Shown here in pieces: positions 34,801 to 42,929 of a DNA stretch of 64,000 bases. The notes beneath the pieces are model-generated. The model was not told where the DNA came from. It ran no database searches and was given only the letters and a program-made list of their open reading frames with translations. The position numbers were made by a program, and so were the translations under genes. Positions within the stretch are counted from its first letter, which is position 1; each line of letters starts with the position of its first letter. The stretch is from JAWPMT01 sp965267435 (lineage in GTDB: Bacteria; Bacteroidota; Bacteroidia; Cytophagales; Cyclobacteriaceae): the NCBI GenBank assembly GCA_965267435.1, contig OZ253960.1:4588001-4652000 (forward strand). Reading direction: 5' to 3'.

Positions 34801-35197
34801 GGACTTCGACGCACTTCCCGGAGAGCTGGCCGATCGATGGGCTGTGCCTGGTGACGAAGACCTTACCGACATCCCCACAATCCTCGACCGCAATCAGGTA
34901 CAGCAAAATACTGATGCGAACCAGGCGTACTTTTTGTACAACAAAAGTACGGTGCGAGTTGCCAGCGGCGATTACGTTCGACTGAAGACGGTAAGACTTA
35001 CCTACACCCTACCTCCGGCCTTTACGCAGAAGATGCGTTTGCAATCAGCCAATGTATCCGTAGAAGGACAGAACCTCGCCTTGCTCTATTCTGACCGCGA
35101 AAATCTTCGTGGGCAGGATCCAGAGTTTTTCAGTAGTGGTGGCGTAGCGCTGCCACAACCTCGATTGATCACCTTTACCCTCAATATTGGACTATGA
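31883..35197 (+). CDS. SusC/RagA-type TonB-linked outer-membrane transporter
   Basis: A 1104-residue TonB-dependent importer. Signal peptide ends near Gly19; a carboxypeptidase-like domain covers about 20-105 (TGKITDASGEGLIGATIF). The plug (about 115-235) contains the SusC-type RIRIRGNASINGNNQPLFVVDGV region (split here as RIRIRGNASING and PLFVVDGVI) and ILKDASATAIYGARAANGVV. A large barrel ends in LPQPRLITFTLNIGL. SusC forms a pedal-bin complex with the SusD lipoprotein encoded next. The absence of glycosidases and the presence of a metallohydrolase make peptide import as likely as glycan import. Confidence 0.95.
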   Translation: MVGRVWLLLLASLPLLCAGQTIVTGKITDASGEGLIGATIFNEAAERGAVSDIDGNYTISANEGDVLVFQMISMKSQRVTYTGQATINIVLEDDAILTDEVVITGFQEVDRKLFTGASESLQMDDIRPTGMVDVSRVLEGQVAGVSVDNVSGTFGTAPRIRIRGNASINGNNQPLFVVDGVILEDLNNIDTDQLASGDASTLTTSSVANLNPSDIESFQILKDASATAIYGARAANGVVVITTKRGRSGQLRVNYSGNFSVKLRPTYNQFDLLNSAQEMSVYRELAQKGHIDISTAVRAQNYGALGQMYTLIASHDLPWGPGGTLNEEFLNVYENANTDWFDELFRDAGLLQQHSLSFTAGSEKSNSYYSLSYMGDQGQTIADKVNRFTATARNTYFLSDQFTFGLKLNASFRDQLAPGTRNSEFDPITGRISRNFDINPYSYSLNTARSIRPRDENGNLEFVRRNYAPFNIFHEIDNNFIDIEVLDVSAQTNFDYTPMENLALNGVVQIRYASTERNHIITENSNQAEAFRANDTQFIQDANNLLFRDPDNPGLNPVVVLPQGGFNYIDRSSLLNFFTRLSANWSKTFNEDHEVNALAGQELRLTNRNSSTASGLGVVFESGGVVVTDPNIIEFFNLQNIDYFSLGEERDRFIGWFLNGGYAYKSRYVANFTFRYDGSNQLGRSRQAQYLPTWNVSGAWNVYNEPWMESLPFLENLKFRATYGVSGNLPPFASALLDLRADVTVRPTDVEPLLFINTLTNEDLTWEKLKEFNVGTDFSLFKGRIGVTADFYVRNSFDLIGIVQTSGIGGEGLKVGNFADMEITGFEFSLNTLNIKQGDFRWTSNLNMGYSQDRITRLDFGPRLVDAISQTGAAVLDRPRRSLFSTNYDGLSNTGVPTFLDENGERVTDFNEYDLQEREGLEDLLVYEGSTEPRGTGGFTNTFSWRGLSLFALLSYKFGYVIRLNDAFFSSYRDFDALPGELADRWAVPGDEDLTDIPTILDRNQVQQNTDANQAYFLYNKSTVRVASGDYVRLKTVRLTYTLPPAFTQKMRLQSANVSVEGQNLALLYSDRENLRGQDPEFFSSGGVALPQPRLITFTLNIGL

Positions 35198-36678
35198 TGT
35201 CGAAGGGAAGAAAATATTGGATATTGACGGTGGCCTGCCTGATGGCCATCAGCAGCTGCGAGGAGAAATTTCTGGATGTGGTCCCTGACAACCGGGTAGC
35301 ACTCGACGATCTGGACAAGGCTGCCCAGCTGCTGGTAAATGCTTACTCCATTGCCACGCCCAACTTCGGCGATTGGATGTCTGATGACGTCGATTACACA
35401 GTGGGCACAACCAAAGAACTGGAGCATGACCAGATGTTTGAATGGCAGGATGTCACGGCGGAACCCACCGAACTGGATACCCCAATTTTCTTCTGGTACC
35501 AAACATATGCCGCCATCGCCCATGCCAATGAGGTGCTGGCAGTATTGGATGAATTGCCGGCGACCACCGATGAGGAAATAGCTTATAAGCGGTCCATCGA
35601 ATCCGAGGCACTGTTGGCTCGGGCCTACGGTCACTTTATGTTGGTCAACTTCTTTGGGAAGCACTATGAAGACGGTGACAACACATCCTTAGGCGTACCG
35701 TACATCTTGACCCCTGAGACCACTTTTCTGGCGCAATATGAGCGTGAAACAGTTGCAACCGTGTATGATTTGGTGGAGGAAGACATGCTGCGAGGCATCG
35801 AGTTGTTGGATGACACCTTTTTCGCCAACTCAGGCAAATATCACTTCAACCGCAATGCCGCATTGGCATTTGCAGCAAGGTTTTATCTCTTCAAGGGAGA
35901 GTTCTCAGAGAGCAAGCGGTTCTGTGACATGGTGCTAGGTAGCAACCCCGGCGCTTTCATCAGAGATCTCGGATCAGAACAATTTCAGTTAGCAAGCTCT
36001 TCAGTAGTGGAGTACCCGCAGCTATATAGCTCCCCAGACCTGGCCGCCAATTTCCTGCTCATGAGAAAGATCTCGATATTCAACTTCCCAAGCTTCGCAT
36101 TTGGCATCGACCAGGACTTTTACGGGGATCTTTTTGACCTCAACCCGTTCCCCGGATTAGTGGACGAACGGGAAAATCCCGCCTTCGTGAAGGGATTCAA
36201 TGGGGTAGTCCCAGCGAGATACCAGGCGTTGTTTCAGAGGAGCAGCCTCAATTCCAACGTCGGTACTCCATACTTCATTCAGATGTCCTTCACTGGGGAG
36301 GAAGTTTTGCTCACGCGAGCCGAGTGCAACATCTACCTCAACAACCTGAATGAAGTCATGGATGACATGCAAATCTTCAGCGAGAACCGATTTAGTGGTG
36401 GTGAGGTGATCTTGACCATCGAGAATATCAGAGCCTTCTTCGGCGGATTCAATACATCTGACCGCCTGGCCATGCTCAATTATGTACTGTTCGAGCGACG
36501 CAAGGAATTCCTGCTTCAGGGCATGCGTTGGTTTGATATCAAGCGCTACCAGCTTGAAGTCGATCATGTACTGTTAGATGGGTCGACCATCACGCTTGAG
36601 TCGGAGGATCTGCGAAAGGTTATACAGATACCGCAGTCTGCGATCGATGTTGGGGGATTGGAAGGCAACCCAAGATAG
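35194..36678 (+). CDS. RagB/SusD family nutrient-binding lipoprotein
   Basis: A 494-residue surface lipoprotein that caps the SusC barrel. Signal with Cys22 (LMAISSCEEKFLDVVPDN, the typical SusD opening). Helical TPR-like sequence follows with the family segments ANEVLAVLD, ESEALLARAYGHFMLVNFFG and GVPYIL. The C-terminal SusD domain has LLTRAECNIYL and YVLFERRKEFLLQGMRWFDIKRY, both hallmarks. The ATG overlaps the susC-like stop as ATGA, so the pair is translationally coupled. Confidence 0.94.
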   Translation: MMSKGRKYWILTVACLMAISSCEEKFLDVVPDNRVALDDLDKAAQLLVNAYSIATPNFGDWMSDDVDYTVGTTKELEHDQMFEWQDVTAEPTELDTPIFFWYQTYAAIAHANEVLAVLDELPATTDEEIAYKRSIESEALLARAYGHFMLVNFFGKHYEDGDNTSLGVPYILTPETTFLAQYERETVATVYDLVEEDMLRGIELLDDTFFANSGKYHFNRNAALAFAARFYLFKGEFSESKRFCDMVLGSNPGAFIRDLGSEQFQLASSSVVEYPQLYSSPDLAANFLLMRKISIFNFPSFAFGIDQDFYGDLFDLNPFPGLVDERENPAFVKGFNGVVPARYQALFQRSSLNSNVGTPYFIQMSFTGEEVLLTRAECNIYLNNLNEVMDDMQIFSENRFSGGEVILTIENIRAFFGGFNTSDRLAMLNYVLFERRKEFLLQGMRWFDIKRYQLEVDHVLLDGSTITLESEDLRKVIQIPQSAIDVGGLEGNPR

Positions 36679-36690
36679 GACTTAGAATAA

Positions 36691-36706
36691 GATGGAGGTG
36701 AAAATG
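36691..36706 (+). promoter_or_regulatory. Shine-Dalgarno-like site deciding the metallohydrolase start
   Basis: GGAGGTGA ends a few bases before the ATG at 36704. It overlaps an in-frame ATG at 36692, which would then be inside the ribosome site. Such a strong Shine-Dalgarno is rare in this window and favours 36704. Confidence 0.5.
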
Positions 36707-37573
36707 ATAAAGCAACGATTCAAGCAACTTATGATCTTCACGGGAGTGGCGGTCGTGTTTTGTTCATGCTACCCGTCGGAAGAGCTCAATGTGCCACAGA
36801 AGGAAGTAGAGATCGAATTCACTGAATTGGATCGGTACATTGACGAGAATTTTACCCAGGAGTATGGTATGGCCATCCGGTATCGCTTCGTTGACAACTA
36901 CCTCAATCCGGGGCAGTTTAGTACGCCACCACGGACAGAGGTGGTCCGGCCCATGCTGGACTTCATCGAGGACTTTTGGATAGGGCCGTATGAGGATATT
37001 CCCGGAGGTGAAGAGTTCTTCAGGGCTCACGTCCCGGCCGAAATTGTATTCATCGGAGGCCGGATCTTCAACGCTAATGGTACCGAGACGCTCGGAACTG
37101 CTGATGCTGGTGCACAGATCACTTTTGTCAATGTCAATGCCATCGACCGATCTGATACTGCCTGGCGGGACTTGCAGCTACAGGTCGTCTATCACGAGTT
37201 TGCTCATACGGTTCATCAGCTGTACAAGCTGCCCAATGCCTTTGAAACTATTGCAGAGCCAGGATACACCGGACCGACATCGTGGTTTGTATTGAATGAC
37301 GCCGAAGCCCTTTCACGCGGTTTTTGCTCACCCTACGCCACAAGTTCGCCCAACGAAGACTTCGCGGAAACTGTGGCTTTCTTCCTATTTGATCAAAACT
37401 TCGATGAAAACTTCATCATCCAGGACCCGAATTGTGAGACGGAGGCATGCCTAAGGGCCAACGAGGGAAAAGTCTTGATTGACGAAAAGTTGGCCTCGAT
37501 CATAGATCACTATGATCGCGTGACCGGCGTAAGCCTAGAAGCACTCAGAGAAGCGGTCCAAAGCAGATTGTAG
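36704..37573 (+). CDS. SusCD-associated zinc metallohydrolase lipoprotein
   Basis: A 289-residue lipoprotein of the putative zinc-binding metallopeptidase type found with SusCD pairs (substrate import-associated zinc metallohydrolase lipoprotein family). Lipid Cys near residue 20-22 (VVFCSC). The zinc motif HEFAH is at 164-168, and a downstream NEDFAET (about 217-223) supplies a probable third glutamate ligand. Such proteins are inferred to cleave substrate before or during import; a protein or peptide substrate is the simplest reading of the fold. It stands 25 bp after the susD-like gene and 1 bp before the DUF4302 gene. Confidence 0.88.
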   Translation: MIKQRFKQLMIFTGVAVVFCSCYPSEELNVPQKEVEIEFTELDRYIDENFTQEYGMAIRYRFVDNYLNPGQFSTPPRTEVVRPMLDFIEDFWIGPYEDIPGGEEFFRAHVPAEIVFIGGRIFNANGTETLGTADAGAQITFVNVNAIDRSDTAWRDLQLQVVYHEFAHTVHQLYKLPNAFETIAEPGYTGPTSWFVLNDAEALSRGFCSPYATSSPNEDFAETVAFFLFDQNFDENFIIQDPNCETEACLRANEGKVLIDEKLASIIDHYDRVTGVSLEALREAVQSRL

Positions 37574-37574
37574 T

Positions 37575-38951
37575 ATGCGAAAGATCTTTATTCCGCTGGT
37601 TTTGACAGTAGGCTTCTTCGGATGCGAATTCGACAAGGAGCCACAGCTACCCTCTGTAGAGGAGCGTGTAGAGGAGGCATCGACTGACCTGATTGACCTG
37701 CTCACGGCTCCTGCCAACGGCTGGCGGCTTGACTACCAACCGAACGTTGGCGGGGCAGAGTATCTCATCATCATGGAATACGGGACTGACGGGTCTGTGC
37801 GCATCCAATCGGACGTCATTACCGAGTCTGGAGAGTTTCGTGATGATACGATCAGCTATCGCATCGATGCGAGACAAGGACTGGAATTGATCATGGAGAC
37901 CTATGGGGTCTTCCACTTTCTAGCCGAGGTGGTCGGAGGCGGATTCCAGTTTATCTTCGTGAATGAGGTGGATGGGAATCTGGTTTTCAGCACAAAAGAG
38001 GGCCCATTACCGGTTCTCACCTTTCAGCCAGCAGGCCCCAACGATGCAGATGAGATTTCTGTGAACGCAATACCGGACCTGGCAGAAGGAATTTTTCAGA
38101 GCTCGAATATCACAGGTGTCTTTGTCCCATACAACATCTATGTCCCTACGACCAATCATACGATTTCCATATCCTTCGACCTGCAAAACAGGCGTGCCCA
38201 TGTGATTGGAGTAGCTACCGGACAAACGATGGAGGAGATCATCGCCGGTGGATCCGGAACGCAGGTTGACGAGCGGAGTAACTTCATTGTCAGGAATGAC
38301 ATTTTGCTCATGGACAATCCTATCACTACCAGCCACAACGGCTCTAACTATACCATCTCCGAGATACCCGTAGAAAATCTGCGGGAATTGACCGAAAGCT
38401 TTTGCATATCGACCACGGATTCCGTGGTGCGGTTTAACAGCACAAATGTGACGGGAATTGGCAATATGGAAATGACTTCCTCCTTATTCTTGACACACAC
38501 GACCTTCGTCGAAGATGGGGAAAATCCTTATGGCGCTTCGCCAAATGCGGTGTTTGATGAGAATGACAATAGCCTTCTACAGGATGTGGAGGCAGCCTTC
38601 CCGGGGGTAGTCGTTCAGCAGTGGTACCAGGGCTTTGACCTCGGGAATGGGGAACAGCTCACTGCCTTTGGTTGGGTGAGCCTCAATGATCTCAATCAGG
38701 TCAATTTCTACTTGAGGGAGTTTAGTTATACGATGGAGAACAATCTGATGAGCCTTACGCTGGGAGACCTATTCATTGTGAAACGGGACGGGAATGAGGT
38801 TACAGACGAGGAGCGCCAAAACCTTACGTCCTTGACCGATCGGATCTTCGAAGGGGGTGAGTTGCTCACAATGGAGGTATTGTCGCTGGATGGAGGCTTC
38901 CAGTTATTCAATGCTTGCAATGGATACAAAGTCTTTGTATTTGGTAGTTAA
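37575..38951 (+). CDS. DUF4302 surface lipoprotein
   Basis: A 458-residue lipoprotein (signal MRKIFIPLVLTVGFFGC, Cys17, followed by acidic EFDKE). The N-terminal part has the family pattern LLTAPANGWRLDYQPN followed by a beta strand (YLIIMEYGTDGSVRI). DUF4302 proteins recur in SusCD loci next to zinc metallohydrolase lipoproteins; their activity is unknown. It starts one base after the metallohydrolase stop, so it is the last gene of this five-gene operon. A 124-bp G+C-rich gap follows. Confidence 0.85.
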   Translation: MRKIFIPLVLTVGFFGCEFDKEPQLPSVEERVEEASTDLIDLLTAPANGWRLDYQPNVGGAEYLIIMEYGTDGSVRIQSDVITESGEFRDDTISYRIDARQGLELIMETYGVFHFLAEVVGGGFQFIFVNEVDGNLVFSTKEGPLPVLTFQPAGPNDADEISVNAIPDLAEGIFQSSNITGVFVPYNIYVPTTNHTISISFDLQNRRAHVIGVATGQTMEEIIAGGSGTQVDERSNFIVRNDILLMDNPITTSHNGSNYTISEIPVENLRELTESFCISTTDSVVRFNSTNVTGIGNMEMTSSLFLTHTTFVEDGENPYGASPNAVFDENDNSLLQDVEAAFPGVVVQQWYQGFDLGNGEQLTAFGWVSLNDLNQVNFYLREFSYTMENNLMSLTLGDLFIVKRDGNEVTDEERQNLTSLTDRIFEGGELLTMEVLSLDGGFQLFNACNGYKVFVFGS

Positions 38952-39030
38952 GCGGGCCGGAAGCCGAAACTGAAGAACTGGCAAAGTAGGTGCGTCGGGG
39001 AGCGCGGCCAAGGTCTGAAGTCGGCGCGAG

Positions 39031-39051
39031 GAGGCCCAGTGAGCTGGCCTC
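39031..39051. repeat. small hairpin after the SusCD operon
   Basis: GAGGCC (39031-39036) and GGCCTC (39046-39051) form a 6-bp G+C-rich stem with a 9-nt loop in the gap between the DUF4302 gene and convergent ispF. There is no T tract, so terminator function is uncertain. Confidence 0.35.
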
Positions 39052-39075
39052 GAGGCGTGGGTAGTGCGCCCAATG

Positions 39076-39561
39076 TTATCGATAAATCAAGGCTACAGCG
39101 TGAGCCGCTACACCTTCCTCCTTACCGACAAATCCCAGCTTTTCCGTAGTCGTCGCCTTCACTGATACATCGTCGACCTGGATACCCATTACCTCCGCGA
39201 GGCAAGCTTTCATGTCTTCTATATGTGGTGATAGCTTAGGTCGCTGTAGACACACCGTCGCATCGACATTGCCTACAGACCACCCACGATCAGACAGCAA
39301 CCTGATAACATCGCGCAAAAGTATCTTACTGTCGATGCCCTTGTACTGTGGATCCTTGTCAGAAAAATGGAACCCAATGTCCCTAAGATTCGCGGCACCT
39401 AAAAGCGCATCGCAGATGACATGGATGAGTACGTCGGCATCCGAGTGGCCATAAGCGCCATGTGTGTGCTCGACCTGAATCCCTCCCAGCCAAAAGGGAT
39501 GGCCCTCGGCCAGCTGGTGGACATCATACCCGTACCCTACTCGTATGTTAGGTTTTGCCAT
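39076..39561 (-). CDS. ispF: 2-C-methyl-D-erythritol 2,4-cyclodiphosphate synthase
   Basis: Makes the cyclic diphosphate intermediate of the MEP isoprenoid pathway. The 161-residue protein shows GYGYDVHQL (metal ligands Asp and His near 13-15), HSDADVLIHVICDALLGA, DIGFHFSD near 61-68 and the C-terminal KATTTEKLGFVGKEEGVAAHAVALI. All are IspF hallmarks. It starts 2 bp after the M16 peptidase stop, so the two share a transcript although they are functionally unrelated. Confidence 0.96.
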   Translation of the reverse strand: MAKPNIRVGYGYDVHQLAEGHPFWLGGIQVEHTHGAYGHSDADVLIHVICDALLGAANLRDIGFHFSDKDPQYKGIDSKILLRDVIRLLSDRGWSVGNVDATVCLQRPKLSPHIEDMKACLAEVMGIQVDDVSVKATTTEKLGFVGKEEGVAAHAVALIYR

Positions 39562-39563
39562 GG

Positions 39564-40802
39564 TCAGGCGGTTTCTTGATAGTGGATGGTTGAACAGTTA
39601 GTCGGTGTGAGAATGTCTTTCGCCCTCTCGGTCAGTTGATCGATCGTCATAGCCCTGATCACATCGATCTCGCTATTAACTAGCTCAGGGTCACCCAGAA
39701 ATGCCGCAAATGCTAATCCCATAGCCCGGTTGAGCACCTCCACTTCACCAAAGGTCGTTGCCGACTCTGCCTGGTTCTGAACTCTCTCCAGGTCCTCTGG
39801 CTTGATATGACCCTTCTTCACCTCCGTCAGTACCTCATCGATGGCCCCTTCAGCCTGCTCAAATGAGGTCTCCCCCAGGAGCCTGCCGCTGATCACCAAC
39901 AAACCAGGATCAACACTGCCCAGAACATAGGCGGATATCGTGCTGAAAAGGGACTGCTTCTTGACCAGCCGCTCATGAAGGAGAGAGGCACTTCCCCGCC
40001 CCAATAGGTCACTCAGAAGATCGGTAGGGTGGTAGTCATCACCGGCCCTCGGTCCCATGTGATAGGCCTTGTAGATGGCGTTGGAGGGCAGCTTGTCTTC
40101 CAACAGCTGGAATCGTGCCGCCGTCTGCGCGGGTTCTGACGGCAGGATAGTTCCGTTCGTCTTGATGGCCGGAATCGGCCCAAACCATTTCTCTGCAAGC
40201 TGTCGTGCCTGGTGCTCGGTAATGCCTCCGGCAAGGACAAGGATCGCATTGTCAGGCCCATAGTGATTGGCAAAGAACGATCTCACGTCGCCCATGGTGG
40301 CGTCTGCGATGTGATCGATCTTCTTGCCAATAGTCGCCCACTGGTAAGGGTGTACCCTATATGCCAACGGCCGCATCTTGAGCCAGACATCTCCATATGG
40401 TTGATTGAGGTAGCGCTGCTTAAACTCTTCGATGACTACTTTGCGCTGAACTTCGAGCACCTCTGGATCGAATGAGAGGGAAAGCATCCGATCAGATTCG
40501 AGCCAAAAGGCCGTCTCTACATTGTTCTTAGGTATGGTAATGTAGTAGTTGGTGATATCGGTGTTTGTAAAGGCATTGCTATCACCGCCTACCTCCTGCA
40601 GAGGCTCATCAAACTGAGGGATGTGCTTCGAGCCACCAAACATCAGATGCTCGAAAAGGTGGGCAAAGCCGGTCTTGTCCGGATGCTCATTGCGTGACCC
40701 TACCTTATAGAGTAAATTCAGACATACCATGGGCGATTGAGCGTCCTCATGTACGATGACTTGCAGCCCATTGTCCAAATAAAACTCCTTGTAGTCAATC
40801 AT
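39564..40802 (-). CDS. M16 family zinc metallopeptidase
   Basis: A 412-residue insulinase/processing-peptidase-type enzyme. The inverted zinc motif HLFEH (about 50-54; HxxEH) is intact and the downstream glutamate is in the WLESDRMLSL region. The C-terminal inactive-like domain continues from about 200. No signal peptide is seen, so it is probably cytoplasmic or an atypically exported single-unit M16 peptidase. M16 proteins often work as pairs; no second one is here. The ATG at 40802 lies only 4 nt after a perfect -7 element. Confidence 0.9.
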   Translation of the reverse strand: MIDYKEFYLDNGLQVIVHEDAQSPMVCLNLLYKVGSRNEHPDKTGFAHLFEHLMFGGSKHIPQFDEPLQEVGGDSNAFTNTDITNYYITIPKNNVETAFWLESDRMLSLSFDPEVLEVQRKVVIEEFKQRYLNQPYGDVWLKMRPLAYRVHPYQWATIGKKIDHIADATMGDVRSFFANHYGPDNAILVLAGGITEHQARQLAEKWFGPIPAIKTNGTILPSEPAQTAARFQLLEDKLPSNAIYKAYHMGPRAGDDYHPTDLLSDLLGRGSASLLHERLVKKQSLFSTISAYVLGSVDPGLLVISGRLLGETSFEQAEGAIDEVLTEVKKGHIKPEDLERVQNQAESATTFGEVEVLNRAMGLAFAAFLGDPELVNSEIDVIRAMTIDQLTERAKDILTPTNCSTIHYQETA

Positions 40803-40806
40803 TCGG

Positions 40807-40814
40807 CAAATGTA
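40807..40814 (-). promoter_or_regulatory. -7 promoter element abutting the M16 peptidase start
   Basis: The minus strand reads TACATTTG, then CCGA and the ATG. Exact TAnnTTTG match; a transcript would be nearly leaderless. It is one half of a divergent promoter pair with 40859-40866. Confidence 0.55.
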
Positions 40815-40858
40815 GCATCCCACGGCCTATCCCAGCGCCACGGATACAACAGATCAAC

Positions 40859-40866
40859 TAGATTTG
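40859..40866 (+). promoter_or_regulatory. -7 promoter element for the fused E1 gene
   Basis: Reads TAGATTTG followed by CC, an exact TAnnTTTG match, giving a leader of about 13 nt to the ATG at 40885. An in-frame TTG at 40864 falls inside the element and is therefore not a start. Confidence 0.55.
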
Positions 40867-40884
40867 CCGTCATCAATCCCAAAA

Positions 40885-42855
40885 ATGAAGTTTGTAAAGA
40901 GACGTCGCAGCAAGAAGAAACTCCTCGAGATCTACGAATCGCTGGTCACCCCCCGGCTGATCGAGGAGAAGATGCTCATCCTACTCCGGCAGGGTAAGAT
41001 CAGCAAGTGGTTCTCAGGCATCGGCCAAGAGGCCATCTCCGTGGGCGCGGCTCTCGCGCTCGACAGTGACGAGTACATTTTGCCCATGCACCGAAACCTG
41101 GGCGTCTTCACAACTCGTGGTGTGCCATTTGAAAAGCTCTTTGAGCAATTTCAGGGCAAGATGGGGGGATTCACCAAAGGACGCGACCGGTCCTTTCACT
41201 TCGGAACGCAGGAATACAAGATCGTCGGGATGATCTCCCATCTGGGTCCACAACTTGGGATCGCCGACGGCATCGCGCTGGCCGCTCAGCTACGTGGCCA
41301 ACCAAAGGCTACGCTCGTATTTACAGGGGACGGTGGAGCGAGCGAAGGGGACTTCCACGAGGCCCTCAATGTCGCCTCTGTCTGGTCCCTGCCAGTCCTT
41401 TTTGTCATTGAGAACAATGGCTATGGTCTTTCAACACCCAGCCGCGAGCAGTTCAACTTTGAGTCCTTCACCGTCAAGGGGCCAGCATATGGCATGGAGG
41501 CTCACAGCATAGATGGCAACAATATTCTGGAGGTGCTCAATAGCCTCGAACCACTTGTTGAAAGCATCCGCGAAGAGCCACGACCGATCATCTTGGAAGC
41601 ACGGACCTTTCGAATGAGGGGACATGAGGAGGCCTCAGGAACGAAGTACGTACCCAAAGAACTGATGGAGTACTGGGCGCAGCTCGATCCAGTCAAGCGC
41701 TACGAGCAGTTTCTTATCAAGGATGGTGTCAGTGCTGAGGAAATCAATAGTATCCAGGACCACCTTCGGGGGTCCATCGACTACGCGGTGAAGCAGGCAT
41801 TTGCAGCGCCTCCTGTCTCTTTCGCAAAGCCCTCTGAGCTTGGAGACGTGTACAGCCACTACGAGCAGGAAGTGAAGCCACCTCAGGGCGAAGTAGAGGA
41901 CCGTCGCTTTGTAGACGCCATATCGGATGGATTGCATGAGTGTCTGGAGAGATATGAGGAACTGATCATCATGGGTCAGGACATTGCCGAGTACGGTGGC
42001 GTATTTAAGGTGACGGAAAGATTTGTCTATCAATTTGGAAAGGAGCGCATCCGCAATACGCCATTGTGTGAATCAGCCATCGTAGGTGCATCACTGGGAC
42101 TGAGTATCGCCGGTATGAAATCGGTAGTAGAAATGCAATTTGCCGATTTTGTGACGTGTGGCTTCAACCAGATCATCAACAACCTCGCGAAGATCCACTA
42201 TCGATGGGCCCAGAATGCCGATGTCGTGATTCGAATGCCAACCGGCGCTGGCGTCGGGGCGGGGCCTTTCCATTCGCAATCCAATGAGGCGTGGTTCTTT
42301 CATACACCGGGGTTGAAGATTGTTTACCCCTCCAACCCGGCTGACGCGAAAGGGCTCCTGTGTGCCGCTATTGAAGACCCCAACCCTTTTCTCTTCTTTG
42401 AGCACAAATACCTCTACCGGTCATTGAGTGATGCTGTGCCCAAAGGATTCTACACCGTACCCGTCGGAAAGGGGCAACTGAAAACAGAAGGGAACCAGCT
42501 AACAATTGTGACCTACGGCCTGGGAGTGCACTGGGCCATGGATGTCGCAGCCTCTCATCATGACAAAATAGAGGTCATCGATCTGCGGACGCTACTGCCG
42601 TGGGATCAGGACATTGTTCGCGATTCGGTGGCCAAAACCGGCAAAGCACTGGTACTCCATGAAGACACGTTGACCGGAGGAATCGGTGCCGAGATCGCCA
42701 GTTGGATTGGGGAGCATTGCTTCGAATATCTCGACGCCCCGGTGGCCAGAATTGGCAGCCTTGATACACCTGTGCCATTTGCCAAGGAATTAGAAGACAA
42801 TTTTTTACCCAAACAACGGTTAAAAGATAGGGTAGAAGATCTTCTCCAATACTAA
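40885..42855 (+). CDS. 2-oxoacid dehydrogenase E1, fused alpha-beta subunits
   Basis: A 656-residue ThDP enzyme joining the two E1 subunits in one chain, as in many Bacteroidota branched-chain 2-oxoacid (2-oxoisovalerate) dehydrogenases. The alpha part (about 1-320) has the ThDP motif GDGGASEGDFHEALN to ENNGYG. The beta part (about 335-656) has EDIAEYGG-like VMGQDIAEYGGV, ESAIVGASLGLS and the C-terminal ALVLHEDTLTGGIGAEIAS. It decarboxylates branched-chain 2-oxoacids and feeds an E2 lipoyl domain; E2 and E3 are elsewhere. LipA, which makes the lipoyl cofactor, is encoded about 3 kb downstream. Confidence 0.92.
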   Translation: MKFVKRRRSKKKLLEIYESLVTPRLIEEKMLILLRQGKISKWFSGIGQEAISVGAALALDSDEYILPMHRNLGVFTTRGVPFEKLFEQFQGKMGGFTKGRDRSFHFGTQEYKIVGMISHLGPQLGIADGIALAAQLRGQPKATLVFTGDGGASEGDFHEALNVASVWSLPVLFVIENNGYGLSTPSREQFNFESFTVKGPAYGMEAHSIDGNNILEVLNSLEPLVESIREEPRPIILEARTFRMRGHEEASGTKYVPKELMEYWAQLDPVKRYEQFLIKDGVSAEEINSIQDHLRGSIDYAVKQAFAAPPVSFAKPSELGDVYSHYEQEVKPPQGEVEDRRFVDAISDGLHECLERYEELIIMGQDIAEYGGVFKVTERFVYQFGKERIRNTPLCESAIVGASLGLSIAGMKSVVEMQFADFVTCGFNQIINNLAKIHYRWAQNADVVIRMPTGAGVGAGPFHSQSNEAWFFHTPGLKIVYPSNPADAKGLLCAAIEDPNPFLFFEHKYLYRSLSDAVPKGFYTVPVGKGQLKTEGNQLTIVTYGLGVHWAMDVAASHHDKIEVIDLRTLLPWDQDIVRDSVAKTGKALVLHEDTLTGGIGAEIASWIGEHCFEYLDAPVARIGSLDTPVPFAKELEDNFLPKQRLKDRVEDLLQY

Positions 42856-42878
42856 TAATTCCTGCACAGCATGGGCAA

Positions 42879-42911
42879 TTTTGAGTTTGACCAGATATTT
42901 GGCAATCTTTG
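42879..42911 (+). promoter_or_regulatory. promoter of the basic repeat-protein gene
   Basis: TTTTG (42879-42883), a 20-bp spacer and AATCTTTG (42904-42911; one mismatch to TAnnTTTG). A transcript would begin about 13 nt before the ATG at 42930, so this gene can be expressed separately from the E1 gene. Confidence 0.5.
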
Positions 42912-42929
42912 ATAGCACTTCGCACAAAA

